Assembly (NCBI RefSeq): GCF_000687735.1
Contig: NZ_JHXL01000001.1
Coordinates: 62,001-126,000, forward strand
Source: Acholeplasma equifetale ATCC 29724
GTDB taxonomy: Bacteria > Bacillota_I > Bacilli_A > Acholeplasmatales > Acholeplasmataceae
Direction of reading: 5' to 3'
Length of the DNA: 64,000 nt
In this document: one piece after another, positions 25,729 to 34,891 of the stretch
How the letters are laid out: each line of letters opens with the position of its first letter
Position numbering within the stretch: position 1 is the first letter of the stretch
Program-made: the position numbers and the translations under genes
Notes under the pieces: generated by a model
Told to the model about the DNA's origin: nothing
Database searches by the model: none
The model's input: only the letters and a program-made list of their open reading frames with translations

Positions 25729-26919
25729 ATGAAAATCATGTCGGTAAATGCCGGAAGTTCAAGTTTAAAGTTTCAATTATTAAGAATGCCAGAAGAACTT
25801 GAAATCGCAAGTGGTATTGTTGAAAGAATTGGAAATAATAATGCTGAATTCACTTTAAAATTCAATGGTGAAAAATTCGTTTCAAAAGATTTAGTTATTT
25901 TAGATCACTCAGTTGCAGTTGATTTAGTAATTAATAGTTTAATAGAACATAAAGTCATCGAAACATTAGATGAAATACAAGGTGTTGGTCACCGTGTTGT
26001 TCAAGGTGGGGAGTTATTTAAAGATTCTGTCATAATCGATGATGAAGTTGTTTTAAAAATTGCATCATTAAATGACTTAGCACCATTACATAATCCTGCA
26101 CACATTATTGGTATAAATGCATTTAGAAAAATTTTACCTAATGTTGTACAAGTAGCAGTGTTTGATACAACTTTCCATCAAACGATGCCAGCTGAAAACT
26201 ATTTATATGCTGTACCATATGAATGGTATGAAAAACATGGTGTAAGAAAATATGGTGCACATGGAACAAGCCATCAATATGTTTCACAAGAAGCAATTAA
26301 GAGATTAGGGAATAAAGAAAATTCTAAGATTATTGTGTGTCATATTGGTAATGGCGCATCAATTACAGCAGTATTAGACGGTAAGAGTGTAGATACTTCA
26401 ATGGGATTAACACCACTTGAAGGTATTCCTATGGGAACAAGAAGCGGTAATATTGATCCATCTATCTTCCAATTAATGAATAAAAAAGAAGGTTATTCAT
26501 TAGAAAAGACATTAAATGAATTAAATAAGAGCAGTGGTTATTTGGGTGTTTCAGGTGTATCACACGATTCAAGAGACATTATTGCAGCAGCTGAACAAGG
26601 AAACAAACGTGCCCAACTTGCATTAGATATTCAATCAAAACGTATTGCAGACTATATTGCAAGCTATTATGTTTTACTTGGTGGATTAGATGCGTTAGTT
26701 TTCACAGCAGGAATTGGTGAAAACTCAAAAGAACTTAGACTAAATGTATGTAAAAGATTAGAAGTTTTAGGTATCGAAATTGACGAGGAAAAGAATAATT
26801 CACGAGGCGATAAAGAAATTTCTAAAGATACATCAAAAGTTAAAATTTGGGTAATTCCAACAAATGAAGAAGTTATGATTGCAAGAGACGTTATTCGCTT
26901 AGGTAATTTTAAGAAGTAA
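25729..26919 (+). CDS. ackA: Acetate kinase
   Basis: Acetate kinase converts acetyl phosphate and ADP to acetate and ATP, the substrate-level ATP step of fermentation. The 396 residues show VNAGSSSLKFQL at the start, GHRVVQGGE, VAVFDTTFH, YGAHGTSHQYV, HIGNGASITAV, the GLTPLEGIPMGTRSGNIDP stretch and FTAGIGENS. GTGAGG precedes the start. A terminator directly follows, so it is monocistronic. The partner phosphotransacetylase is not in this window. Confidence 0.97.
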   Translation: MKIMSVNAGSSSLKFQLLRMPEELEIASGIVERIGNNNAEFTLKFNGEKFVSKDLVILDHSVAVDLVINSLIEHKVIETLDEIQGVGHRVVQGGELFKDSVIIDDEVVLKIASLNDLAPLHNPAHIIGINAFRKILPNVVQVAVFDTTFHQTMPAENYLYAVPYEWYEKHGVRKYGAHGTSHQYVSQEAIKRLGNKENSKIIVCHIGNGASITAVLDGKSVDTSMGLTPLEGIPMGTRSGNIDPSIFQLMNKKEGYSLEKTLNELNKSSGYLGVSGVSHDSRDIIAAAEQGNKRAQLALDIQSKRIADYIASYYVLLGGLDALVFTAGIGENSKELRLNVCKRLEVLGIEIDEEKNNSRGDKEISKDTSKVKIWVIPTNEEVMIARDVIRLGNFKK

Positions 26920-26945
26920 AACTACAATTTTGTAGTTTTATTTTC
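26918..26945 (+). terminator. Rho-independent terminator after ackA
   Basis: AAAACTACAA at 26918-26927 is complementary to TTGTAGTTTT at 26930-26939, and T-rich sequence follows. The stop codon lies in the 5' arm. Confidence 0.85.
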
Positions 26946-27001
26946 TTTTATAACTATAAATATCTTATAATAGATATGTATCTTTTTATTCGGAGGTTTT
27001 C

Positions 27002-28213
27002 ATGGAAAATGTATACATCATTGCATCTAAACGTAGTCCAATTGGATCGTTTTTAGGAACTTTAAAAGATCTTCCATTAGTAGATTATGCTGCACATGTA
27101 TTAAAAGAAACAATTCAAAGTAAGAATATTAATTCAAAAGATATTGACGAAGTTATTGTTGGACAAGTTTTGAGTGCTAATCACGGCCAAGGTGTTTCAC
27201 GTCAAATTGCACTTAAAGCGGGATTAGATGAATCAATTCCAACATTTTCAGTAAACATGGTTTGCGGATCTGGTATGTTAAGTATCATTCAAGGTTATTT
27301 AGCTATTAGAGAAAAAGATGCAAACTTAGTTGTTGCAGGTGGTATTGAGTCTATGAGTCAGTCCCCTTTTTATATTGATTCTAACATTCGTAGCGGTGTT
27401 AAATTTAATAATTTTGAATTAAAAGATGGCATTATTAAAGATGGATTAATAGATGCTTTTACAGAAGAACACATGGGCGTTATTGCTGAAAAGGTTGTTG
27501 ATCATCTTTTAGTTACCAGAGAAGAATCTGATCTATTTGCATATCAAAGTCACATGAAAGCCTCAGAGGCTTTAAATTTAGGATTATTTAAAGATGAAAT
27601 TGTTCCAATTGAAATAAAAACTAAAAATCAAGTTAAGATTTTTGAAAACGATGAACATATTCGTCCAGAAACTTCTTTAGAAAAGTTAGCACAATTAAAA
27701 CCTATATTTAAATCAAACGGTATAATTACAGCTGGTAACGCTTCAGGTATGAACGATGGTGCTAGTTTTGTCATACTTGCAAGTGAATCATATGTTAAAA
27801 AACATCAAATAAAACCACTTGCAAAAATAATTTCATACGCAAAAGTTGGTGTTAGTCCACAAAATTATGGATTAGGAATTGTCCCTGCTGTTAATAAAAT
27901 ACTAAAAAATACAAATCTAACTCTTGATGAAATTGATACGATTGAATTAAATGAAGCATTTTCTATTCAAGTTTTAAGCGTTGTTAAAAAATTATCAAAA
28001 GAATTAAACATTGATGAAAATAAAATTTTAAATAAAATTAATCCACTTGGTGGTGCGATTGCTTTAGGACATCCTATTGGTATGAGTGGGAATCGTATTG
28101 TTGTTACACAAATACATCATATGCTAAGAAATAAACTTCGTTATGGTTTATCAAGTTTATGTATTGGTGGAGGTTTAGGAATCGCATTACTTATTGAAAA
28201 TGCATCAATTTAA
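27002..28213 (+). CDS. Acetyl-CoA acetyltransferase (thiolase)
   Basis: A biosynthetic-type thiolase that condenses two acetyl-CoA to acetoacetyl-CoA. It has 403 residues, with the acyl-accepting cysteine at residue 88 in NMVCGSGML, NEAFSIQ, the catalytic histidine in GGAIALGHPIGMSGNRIV, and the second cysteine in LSSLCIGGGLGIALLIE. CGGAGG is placed well before ATG 27002. In this type of organism it may feed the mevalonate pathway to isoprenoids; no other pathway gene lies beside it. It is followed after 13 bases by the methyltransferase pair. Confidence 0.94.
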   Translation: MENVYIIASKRSPIGSFLGTLKDLPLVDYAAHVLKETIQSKNINSKDIDEVIVGQVLSANHGQGVSRQIALKAGLDESIPTFSVNMVCGSGMLSIIQGYLAIREKDANLVVAGGIESMSQSPFYIDSNIRSGVKFNNFELKDGIIKDGLIDAFTEEHMGVIAEKVVDHLLVTREESDLFAYQSHMKASEALNLGLFKDEIVPIEIKTKNQVKIFENDEHIRPETSLEKLAQLKPIFKSNGIITAGNASGMNDGASFVILASESYVKKHQIKPLAKIISYAKVGVSPQNYGLGIVPAVNKILKNTNLTLDEIDTIELNEAFSIQVLSVVKKLSKELNIDENKILNKINPLGGAIALGHPIGMSGNRIVVTQIHHMLRNKLRYGLSSLCIGGGLGIALLIENASI

Positions 28214-28226
28214 AAGAGGTGACATT

Positions 28227-29597
28227 ATGCAACAACATGTTAAATTAAATGATTTACTAGAACTAGATATAAAAAGAATGGGTATTAATGGTGAAGGCAT
28301 TGGCTATTATGAAAGATTAGCTATTTTTGTTGATCATGCATTACCTGGTGAAAAGGTATTAGTTCGTATTAAAGAAGTTTATCCTAATCGTGCTGTTGCT
28401 GAATTAATTAAAGTAATTAACGAATCTAAAGACCGTATTGACCCGTTTTGTCCAGTATATGATGTTTGTGGAGGTTGTCAAACACAACATTTTAATTACG
28501 AGGCAATGTTAGAACAAAAAAAAGACATTTTAATGAAGTCCCTTGATCGCTATTTGGGAAACTATTCAAAATCTATTATTAGAGATACAATTGGGATGGA
28601 TTTTCCAATGCATTATAGAAATAAAGCATCATTACCATTTAAAAAAATAGATGGTAAAAATCATTTTGGAATGTATGAAAGAGGAAGTAACTATTTTGTT
28701 CCAATTGAAGATTGTGGTATACAACATCCAACAATCAATGAAATTTTTAAAACATTAACTTACCTGATGGATAAATACCATATAGATAGTTACGATTTTT
28801 ATACTCAAATGGGTTATTTAACACATGGTGTTGTTAGAATTTCAGAAAATTTAGAAGAAATTCAAGTGTCATTAATTACTGTTAAAGAATTACCATCAAT
28901 GGATAATTTTATACAAGAACTTATTGAATATCACCCAATGGTTAAAAGTGTTTATGAAGTTGTTCAACCAGATATTAAACGACAAACATTTTTAAATGAA
29001 AATTCAAACCTATTATATGGAAAAGAATCAATTAATGAAAATTTAGGCGGTTATGAATTTACATTAAAACCTGAAGCATTTTTCCAACTTAATACTTATC
29101 AAGCACATCATTTTTATGAGGCTATGAAAACTTTAGCAAAATTATCAAAAAATGATGTCGTTATCGATGCTTATGCAGGTATTGCACCTATAAGTCATTA
29201 TATTCATTCTTACTGTAAAAAAGTTTATGCAATAGAAATTAATGAAGAATCAGCATTAGCTGCTAAAGCATCTTTAATAAAAAATAATATTCATAATGTT
29301 GAAGTTATCGAAGGTGATTTCAAAGATGTTTTAAAGGAAAGATTTTTAAATAAACATATCGATGTGATATTATTTGATCCACCACGTATTGGCTTAGGAA
29401 AAGAAACAATCGATGTGATTAAACTTAAAAAACCAAGTCGAATTGTTTATGGGTCATGTAATCCTTCAACACTAGCTAAAGATTTAAATGAATTGATTGA
29501 TATTTATGAAATTAAGGAAATTATACCATTTGATATGTTTCCTTATACAAGTTTAGTTGAAAGTGTGACGCTTTTAGAACTTAAAAAAATTAATTGA
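28227..29597 (+). CDS. TrmA/RlmC/RlmD-type RNA (uracil-C5)-methyltransferase, copy 1 with Fe-S cysteines
   Basis: This SAM-dependent enzyme makes 5-methyluridine in 23S rRNA (RlmCD-type) or tRNA. The 456 residues have a TRAM RNA-binding domain (about 5-62), then four cysteines expected to hold a 4Fe-4S cluster: C75, C81 and C84 (CPVYDVCGGC) and C163 (EDCGIQ). The methyltransferase fold follows with VIDAYAGIAPISHY, LFDPPRIGLG and the nucleophilic cysteine in YGSCNPSTLAKDL. The frame extends 11 codons upstream, but AGAGGTGAC fixes ATG 28227. A close paralogue follows 23 bases later. Confidence 0.92.
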   Translation: MQQHVKLNDLLELDIKRMGINGEGIGYYERLAIFVDHALPGEKVLVRIKEVYPNRAVAELIKVINESKDRIDPFCPVYDVCGGCQTQHFNYEAMLEQKKDILMKSLDRYLGNYSKSIIRDTIGMDFPMHYRNKASLPFKKIDGKNHFGMYERGSNYFVPIEDCGIQHPTINEIFKTLTYLMDKYHIDSYDFYTQMGYLTHGVVRISENLEEIQVSLITVKELPSMDNFIQELIEYHPMVKSVYEVVQPDIKRQTFLNENSNLLYGKESINENLGGYEFTLKPEAFFQLNTYQAHHFYEAMKTLAKLSKNDVVIDAYAGIAPISHYIHSYCKKVYAIEINEESALAAKASLIKNNIHNVEVIEGDFKDVLKERFLNKHIDVILFDPPRIGLGKETIDVIKLKKPSRIVYGSCNPSTLAKDLNELIDIYEIKEIIPFDMFPYTSLVESVTLLELKKIN

Positions 29598-29620
29598 ACC
29601 AAAAAGAAAGCGTGTAGTTT

Positions 29621-30988
29621 ATGATTAATCATCAAATAAAAATAAATGATTTAATAGAAGTTGAAATAAAAAAAATTGGAATTAACGGTGAAGGTATTGG
29701 ATATTATAATAGATTAACTGTTTTTGTTGATCATGCCCTTCCAGGAGAAACTGTTATCGTAAGGGTTAAAGAAATTTATCCTAATAGAATTGTAGGAGAT
29801 ATTGAAAAAATCAAGAATCAAAGTCCAGATAGATTAGAAGTACTATATCCTGAGTATGATGCATGTGGTGCATATAGCATGCAACATATGACGTATAAAA
29901 GATCATTAACATTAAAACGAGATATTATTGTTAATGCTTTAAATCACTATGTTAAAGAAAAAATTAATTATAAAAAAATCAAACCAATGATTGGTATGAA
30001 AGAACCTTTTGGTTATCGTAATAAAGTTTCTTTACCTATAAGAAGAATTAACGGTAAAAATAAATTTGGATTATACGCCGAAAAAAGCAATGAATTTATA
30101 CCAGTTAATGATTCACCAGTTCAAAATCCAATAATCAATAAAATTATTCAATATTTGGAAACTATCCTTGATGAATATCATTTTGATGCGTATATTTCTA
30201 AAACAAAGCAAGGATTTATTAAAAGCGTTGTTGTAAGAAGAGCACATTATTCAGGTGAAACACAAATTTCTTTTTTACTCATGAGAAAATTTGATAAAGT
30301 AAAAGAAGTTGTTGAAAAATTGGTAAATAAGTTTCCTGAAGTTGTTTCAGTTTATGTGTTTTATACAAATAAGTATAAAGAACAAGTTTTCTTTTCAAAA
30401 CAATTTGAACTTATTTATGGAAAATTAACAATCACTGAAAAATTAAATAATCAATTTTATCATTTGTATCCTGAAGCTTTTTTCCAATTAAATACTGAGA
30501 TGGCTGATATTTTTTATAAAAAAATGAAATCTTTAGCTCAACTTAAAAAAGATGATATTGTTGTTGATGCATATGCAGGAATTGCTCCTGTAAGTCATTA
30601 TGTTTATGATGCATGTCAAAAAGTATATGCTATTGAAATTGAAGAAAAATCAGTTAAAAGCGCCAAAGAATCGCTTAAACGAAATCGAATTTTCAATGTC
30701 GAAGTAATTCAAAATGATTTTAGTATAGCTTTAAAAAATTTAAAAAATATAAAAATTGATGTTATGTTTTTTGATCCTCCTAGAACAGGTTTAGGATTAG
30801 AAACTATAAACCAAGTTATTAAGTATTTACCTAAAAAAATAGTGTATGGATCATGTAATCCGTCCACACTTGCTAAAGATATAGCTGAACTCGTTAAGTA
30901 TTATAATGTCGTAGAAATACAACCTTTGGATATGTTTCCATACACGCCATTAGTTGAAAGTGTGACATTATTAGAACTCAAAAAATAG
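29621..30988 (+). CDS. TrmA/RlmC/RlmD-type RNA (uracil-C5)-methyltransferase, copy 2 lacking Fe-S cysteines
   Basis: A 455-residue tandem paralogue of the preceding gene, alignable along its whole length almost without gaps. TRAM domain, SAM-binding VVDAYAGIAPVSHY, FFDPPRTGLG and the catalytic YGSCNPSTLAKDI are all kept. Of the four cluster cysteines only the second remains: the positions of C75, C84 and C163 are Y76, Y85 and serine (YPEYDACGAY; NDSPVQ). The enzyme should therefore lack the iron-sulfur cluster but be catalytically intact, possibly with another uridine as target. The ribosome-binding site is weak (AAAGAAAG). Confidence 0.9.
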   Translation: MINHQIKINDLIEVEIKKIGINGEGIGYYNRLTVFVDHALPGETVIVRVKEIYPNRIVGDIEKIKNQSPDRLEVLYPEYDACGAYSMQHMTYKRSLTLKRDIIVNALNHYVKEKINYKKIKPMIGMKEPFGYRNKVSLPIRRINGKNKFGLYAEKSNEFIPVNDSPVQNPIINKIIQYLETILDEYHFDAYISKTKQGFIKSVVVRRAHYSGETQISFLLMRKFDKVKEVVEKLVNKFPEVVSVYVFYTNKYKEQVFFSKQFELIYGKLTITEKLNNQFYHLYPEAFFQLNTEMADIFYKKMKSLAQLKKDDIVVDAYAGIAPVSHYVYDACQKVYAIEIEEKSVKSAKESLKRNRIFNVEVIQNDFSIALKNLKNIKIDVMFFDPPRTGLGLETINQVIKYLPKKIVYGSCNPSTLAKDIAELVKYYNVVEIQPLDMFPYTPLVESVTLLELKK

Positions 30989-31000
30989 AAAAGGGATTTT

Positions 31001-31723
31001 ATGCAATATAAAACATTCATCGTAGATTATGATGGTACATTTTATCGAAGCGAAAAAGAATTATATGAAAATATGGATTTAGTCAAAAAATTAAGACAAC
31101 AAGGCCATCAATTTATGATTGCTACTGGTCGTGGGCATGATAGTTTTGCAAGAGAAATGGCTAAGCATCAATTTGAATATGACTATTTAATTTTATGTAG
31201 TGGTGCTTTAATCTTAAATAAAAATAATGAAAGACTACATCATTTTTCAATGAGTCATCATAATTCAGAGAAATTAAACCAAATAATAAAAACATATAAT
31301 GATAATTTAGTTAGTGAACGATATATTTATTTAGATTTTGTTGATCAATATTATTTGCCTAATGAACCGTTGTTAAAGGTCGCATATACATTTCAAAAAC
31401 AAGATAAAAACCTAACATTAAAAAAAGTTTTAGAAGAAGAATTTAAAGATGTTTTTAATGTATATTATATTGCTGGAACAACACATGATTATATTGAAAT
31501 TATAGCTAAAAACATTCATAAAGGGATTGCTATTATGTATTTAAGGGATTTAGGTCTATTGAACAATGAGATTTTTGTGTTAGGTGATTCGGAAAATGAT
31601 TTGGAAATGATAGATATGTTTGACGGTTATTTAGTTTCTAATCATCAAGTTCAAAGTAAAAAATCATATAAAATTATTGAATCTTTTGAAGAATTAATAA
31701 AAGTAAATGTTGGTAAAATATAA
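31001..31723 (+). CDS. HAD superfamily hydrolase (Cof-type phosphatase)
   Basis: A 240-residue phosphatase of the haloacid dehalogenase superfamily, Cof/YbjI type, which usually dephosphorylates sugar phosphates or nucleotide-like small molecules. Motif I is VDYDGTFYR with both aspartates, motif II is IATGRG, and motif IV is VLGDSENDLEMI. A type IIB cap lies between (about 85-165). AAAGGG precedes the start, 12 bases after the methyltransferase stop, so it is probably the last gene of that unit. The substrate is unknown. Confidence 0.88.
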   Translation: MQYKTFIVDYDGTFYRSEKELYENMDLVKKLRQQGHQFMIATGRGHDSFAREMAKHQFEYDYLILCSGALILNKNNERLHHFSMSHHNSEKLNQIIKTYNDNLVSERYIYLDFVDQYYLPNEPLLKVAYTFQKQDKNLTLKKVLEEEFKDVFNVYYIAGTTHDYIEIIAKNIHKGIAIMYLRDLGLLNNEIFVLGDSENDLEMIDMFDGYLVSNHQVQSKKSYKIIESFEELIKVNVGKI

Positions 31724-31751
31724 AATATTTTATGGTATAGCACTAATTTCA

Positions 31752-31780
31752 TTGTAAAAGTTGGCTTAATCATATAAAAT
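31752..31780 (+). promoter_or_regulatory. Promoter of the heme-monooxygenase/iron transporter operon
   Basis: TTGTAA at 31752-31757 and TAAAAT at 31775-31780 are 17 bases apart. ACTAATTT at 31742-31749 and AAATTAGT at 31783-31790 form an exact inverted repeat enclosing the promoter; a regulatory role is possible but not proven. No standard Fur box is visible. Confidence 0.5.
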
Positions 31781-31819
31781 ATAAATTAGTAACTTTGTAG
31801 AACGAAAGGAAAATTGAAT

Positions 31820-32134
31820 ATGTACGTCATTGTAAGGACTATGAAAGTCAAAAAAGGCTACGAACAAGAAATTCTTGAACGTTTTCTTAAACCTGGTCTG
31901 ATTGAAAACTTTAAAGGTTTTGTAAAATCAGAATTATATGTTGATCGCATAAATCGTGAATACGATCTTTTTAAGCAACATATTTATTGGGAAGATAAGA
32001 AAGCGTTTTTTGCTTGGGAAGGCTCTCCTGAACATATTGCTATGCACAAGGATAAGAATCACTCACACAATCAAAAACCTGAATATATTTTAGAATCTTC
32101 TAGAGAGGCATATTATTTAATTGCATCAAAATGA
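31820..32134 (+). CDS. IsdG/HmoA-like heme monooxygenase (ABM domain)
   Basis: A 104-residue dimeric alpha/beta-barrel protein of the antibiotic-biosynthesis-monooxygenase fold. The pattern resembles staphylococcal IsdG from memory: KGYEQEILERF, IENFKGFVKSELYVD, W-x2-KKAFFAW and the AMHKDKN segment. The tryptophan and histidine that pair with heme there are matched, while the catalytic asparagine near the N-terminus appears to be arginine. The upstream TTG is in frame, but AAAGGAAA fits ATG 31820. It overlaps the first iron-transporter permease gene by four bases, which supports an iron or heme role. Confidence 0.75.
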   Translation: MYVIVRTMKVKKGYEQEILERFLKPGLIENFKGFVKSELYVDRINREYDLFKQHIYWEDKKAFFAWEGSPEHIAMHKDKNHSHNQKPEYILESSREAYYLIASK

Positions 32135-33105
32135 ATAAAAAACGAATAATTAGCATCATTATGTTAATCATTTTAATGATTTTGTCACTTGGCATAGATG
32201 CTAGAGAAGATGTCAACTTAATCACGATTTTACAAGGTAATCCAGAGGCATTAGAAATTCTTTTTATATCTAGAATTCCTAGAACAATAACCATTTTACT
32301 CACAGCTAGTGCATTATCTGTTGCAGGATTAATTATGCAAGCAATTGGAAGAAATAAATTTGTCGCACCTTCCATAGCTGGTACTACACAAGCAGCAGCA
32401 TTAGGTATTTTACTAACAAGTTTACTAATCCCAGGAACACCAATATGGGGTAAATTTTTATTTTCATTTAGCTTATCGATGTTAGCTACTTTTTTCTTTT
32501 TATATTTTTTAAATAAAATACAGTTTAAAAATGAAATATATATACCACTTATTGGTCTTATGTTCGGATCACTAATTGGTGCTTTAACGACATTGATAGC
32601 TCAAATGACGAACACTTTACAAGTCTTAAATGCTATTGGTGTTGGGAGTTTTACAAATAAAACAATTGGAACATATGAGATAATTTTGTTAATAGTACCA
32701 GCATTGATTTTTGCATTTATGTATGTTACAAAATTTAGTATTGTTTCAATGGGAAAAGATTTTAGTCAAAATTTAGGTGTCAAATATAATAAAGTTTTAA
32801 CGATTGGACTATTAATTGTTTCATTAATTTCTGCAAGCACATATATTGTTGTTGGACCATTACCATTTTTAGGTTTAATTATTCCAAATATTGTTTCAAT
32901 CTATTATGGAGATAATCTTAAAAAGAACATTTGGGATATTGCAATATTTGGTTCAATTTTTGTATTCATTTGTGACCTTTTAGCTCGTACACTTATTTTC
33001 ATTTTTACAGGAATGCGTTATGAGTTAAGTGTTGGATTCATTATGGGAATTATTGGATCGATTATATTTTTATGGTTAATATTTAGGAGGGTTAAACATG
33101 CGTAA
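32131..33105 (+). CDS. Iron-siderophore ABC transporter permease (FecCD family), first subunit
   Basis: A 324-residue permease with about nine hydrophobic segments. Family patterns are RIPRTITILLTASALSVAGLIMQ, VAPSIAGTTQAAALGILL and VVGPLPFLGLIIPNIVSIYYG, the last being the loop that contacts the ATPase. The gene order permease, permease, ATPase, binding protein is that of the Bacillus yclNOPQ petrobactin transporter, and this gene takes the yclN position. It overlaps the upstream monooxygenase gene and the downstream permease gene by a few bases. Confidence 0.93.
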   Translation: MNKKRIISIIMLIILMILSLGIDAREDVNLITILQGNPEALEILFISRIPRTITILLTASALSVAGLIMQAIGRNKFVAPSIAGTTQAAALGILLTSLLIPGTPIWGKFLFSFSLSMLATFFFLYFLNKIQFKNEIYIPLIGLMFGSLIGALTTLIAQMTNTLQVLNAIGVGSFTNKTIGTYEIILLIVPALIFAFMYVTKFSIVSMGKDFSQNLGVKYNKVLTIGLLIVSLISASTYIVVGPLPFLGLIIPNIVSIYYGDNLKKNIWDIAIFGSIFVFICDLLARTLIFIFTGMRYELSVGFIMGIIGSIIFLWLIFRRVKHA

Positions 33106-34096
33106 TAAGAATTTCCTCCTAATTATAATTAGTATTGTTTCCGTAATTACTTATTTATCCATATTTTTAGTTTCACAATGGCAAGTTATTCAATATAGCT
33201 TATCAGATCCAAATCGAGCACCATATGTTTTTCAAATGATTGGACAAATTGTATTAAGAAGAACGATGCATATAGTTGCGTTCTTAATAGTTGGTGTTAT
33301 CATTTCTTTTACAACTTTAATTTTTCAAACACTTACACAAAATAAAATATTAACACCATCTTTACTCGGATTTGAAAGTATTTATGCAGTCACTCAAACA
33401 ACAATTGTATTTTTTATGGGAAGTATTTCGCCATTATTAATTAACTTACAATTAAACTTTATGGTTAGTGTTTTATTGATGATGGGTGTAACTTTACTTA
33501 TGTATCAATTTGTTTTAAAGAAGAATAAAAATAACATCATCTTACTTTTACTTATTGGTATGGTTTTATCAACGTTAGCCCAAAATTATGCGTCTTTTTT
33601 ACAAGTTTTAATGCATCCTGAAGAGTTTCAAACAGTAGCAAGTTTAACTTCTGTTTCGATTACAAATATTGAGGTTAATTTAATATTTTGGGTTTTACCT
33701 ATTGTTGTGATAAGTATGATTTATTTATATCGAAAGCATTATACATATGATGTCATGCAGCTTGGAGAAGTTTATGCAAAAAATTTAGGAATTAATTATT
33801 CAAAAGAAACATATACTTCATTAATATTTGTTTCATTATTAACAGCCATTTCAACTGCTCTTGTAGGACCATTATCATTTTTAGGATTATTAAGTGTTAA
33901 TTTAGCAAGAGAGTTTACTAAAAAGTATCAGCATAAACATTTATTTTTCACGTCATCGATAATTTCAATAATCTTTTTAGCATTAGGACAATCCATCATT
34001 GAGTTGACCGGATTTGTTACAACAGTAACAACTTTTATTTCAATTGTTGGTGGAAGCTATATGATTTACCTAATTGTAAAGGAGCATAAAATATGA
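33098..34096 (+). CDS. Iron-siderophore ABC transporter permease (FecCD family), second subunit
   Basis: A 332-residue permease forming the heterodimer with the preceding one. Visible patterns are LRRTMHIVAFLIVGVIISFTTLIFQ, LTPSLLGFESIYAVTQT and ALVGPLSFLGLLSVNLAREF. It takes the yclO position. The start lies within the preceding gene (eight-base overlap) and is preceded by TAGGAGG. It overlaps the ATPase gene by ATGA. Confidence 0.93.
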   Translation: MRNKNFLLIIISIVSVITYLSIFLVSQWQVIQYSLSDPNRAPYVFQMIGQIVLRRTMHIVAFLIVGVIISFTTLIFQTLTQNKILTPSLLGFESIYAVTQTTIVFFMGSISPLLINLQLNFMVSVLLMMGVTLLMYQFVLKKNKNNIILLLLIGMVLSTLAQNYASFLQVLMHPEEFQTVASLTSVSITNIEVNLIFWVLPIVVISMIYLYRKHYTYDVMQLGEVYAKNLGINYSKETYTSLIFVSLLTAISTALVGPLSFLGLLSVNLAREFTKKYQHKHLFFTSSIISIIFLALGQSIIELTGFVTTVTTFISIVGGSYMIYLIVKEHKI

Positions 34097-34890
34097 TTAA
34101 ACTAGAAAATGTCAACCAAAGTTATGGCCATAAAGATATTTTAAAAAATATTAATATTACCATTCCTGAAAATAAAATTACAGCAATTATTGGTCCTAAT
34201 GGTGCGGGGAAAACAACATTATTTAATGTAATTTCACGTTTAGTTCCAATTAAAAGTGGTGTTATTGAAATAGATGATGTCAATGTATTAACTAATAAAG
34301 AAGACTTAAGTAAAACAATAGCTGTTTTAAAACAATCTAATAATTTTAATTTAAAACTTACAAGTGAAGAGCTTATTGCATTTGGTCGATATCCGCACAC
34401 TAAAGGACGATTAAGCAAAGCATGTAAAGAAAAGATTGAAGAAGTTATTAAATATTTAAAATTAGATAGTATTAGACATCAGTACATTGATACATTATCA
34501 GGTGGTCAGTTACAACGCGTCATGCTTGCTATGATTTTGGTTCAAGATACAAAATATATTTTATTAGATGAACCACTTAATAATTTAGATATGAAATATG
34601 CTGTAGAAATGATGTTATTGTTACAAAAGTTAGTTGAAGAATTAGGGAAAACAATTATTGTTGTGATGCATGACATTAACATTGCTGCAACATTTTGCGA
34701 TTATGTTATTGCGATAAAAGACGGTAGAGTTCAATTCGAAGGTAATATGGATGATTTAATGCATGTTGAAGTTTTAAACGAAATTTACGATCATCAATTT
34801 TGTATTCGAGAAGTTGATGGTAAAAAATTCTGCGTTTATCATAATATATTAGATGCACAAATAAAAAATTCAAAAGAAGGGATATTGTAG
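34093..34890 (+). CDS. Iron-siderophore ABC transporter ATP-binding protein
   Basis: A 265-residue ATPase of the FecE/FepC type. Walker A GPNGAGKTT lies at about 34-42, followed by the Q-loop VLKQSNNFNLKLTSEELIAFGRYPH typical of iron-chelate importers, the signature LSGGQLQRVMLAM, Walker B YILLDEPLNNLD and the switch region VVMHDINIAATFCDYVIA. It takes the yclP position and overlaps the preceding permease by four bases. Confidence 0.94.
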   Translation: MIKLENVNQSYGHKDILKNINITIPENKITAIIGPNGAGKTTLFNVISRLVPIKSGVIEIDDVNVLTNKEDLSKTIAVLKQSNNFNLKLTSEELIAFGRYPHTKGRLSKACKEKIEEVIKYLKLDSIRHQYIDTLSGGQLQRVMLAMILVQDTKYILLDEPLNNLDMKYAVEMMLLLQKLVEELGKTIIVVMHDINIAATFCDYVIAIKDGRVQFEGNMDDLMHVEVLNEIYDHQFCIREVDGKKFCVYHNILDAQIKNSKEGIL

Positions 34891-34891
34891 A

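Noticed and set aside
26993-27011. TTTTCATGGAAAA at the thiolase start resembling the shared TTTTCATGAAAA element
   Set aside because: It has an extra G, so it is not a palindrome of that type, and it consists of the start codon context, not promoter sequence.
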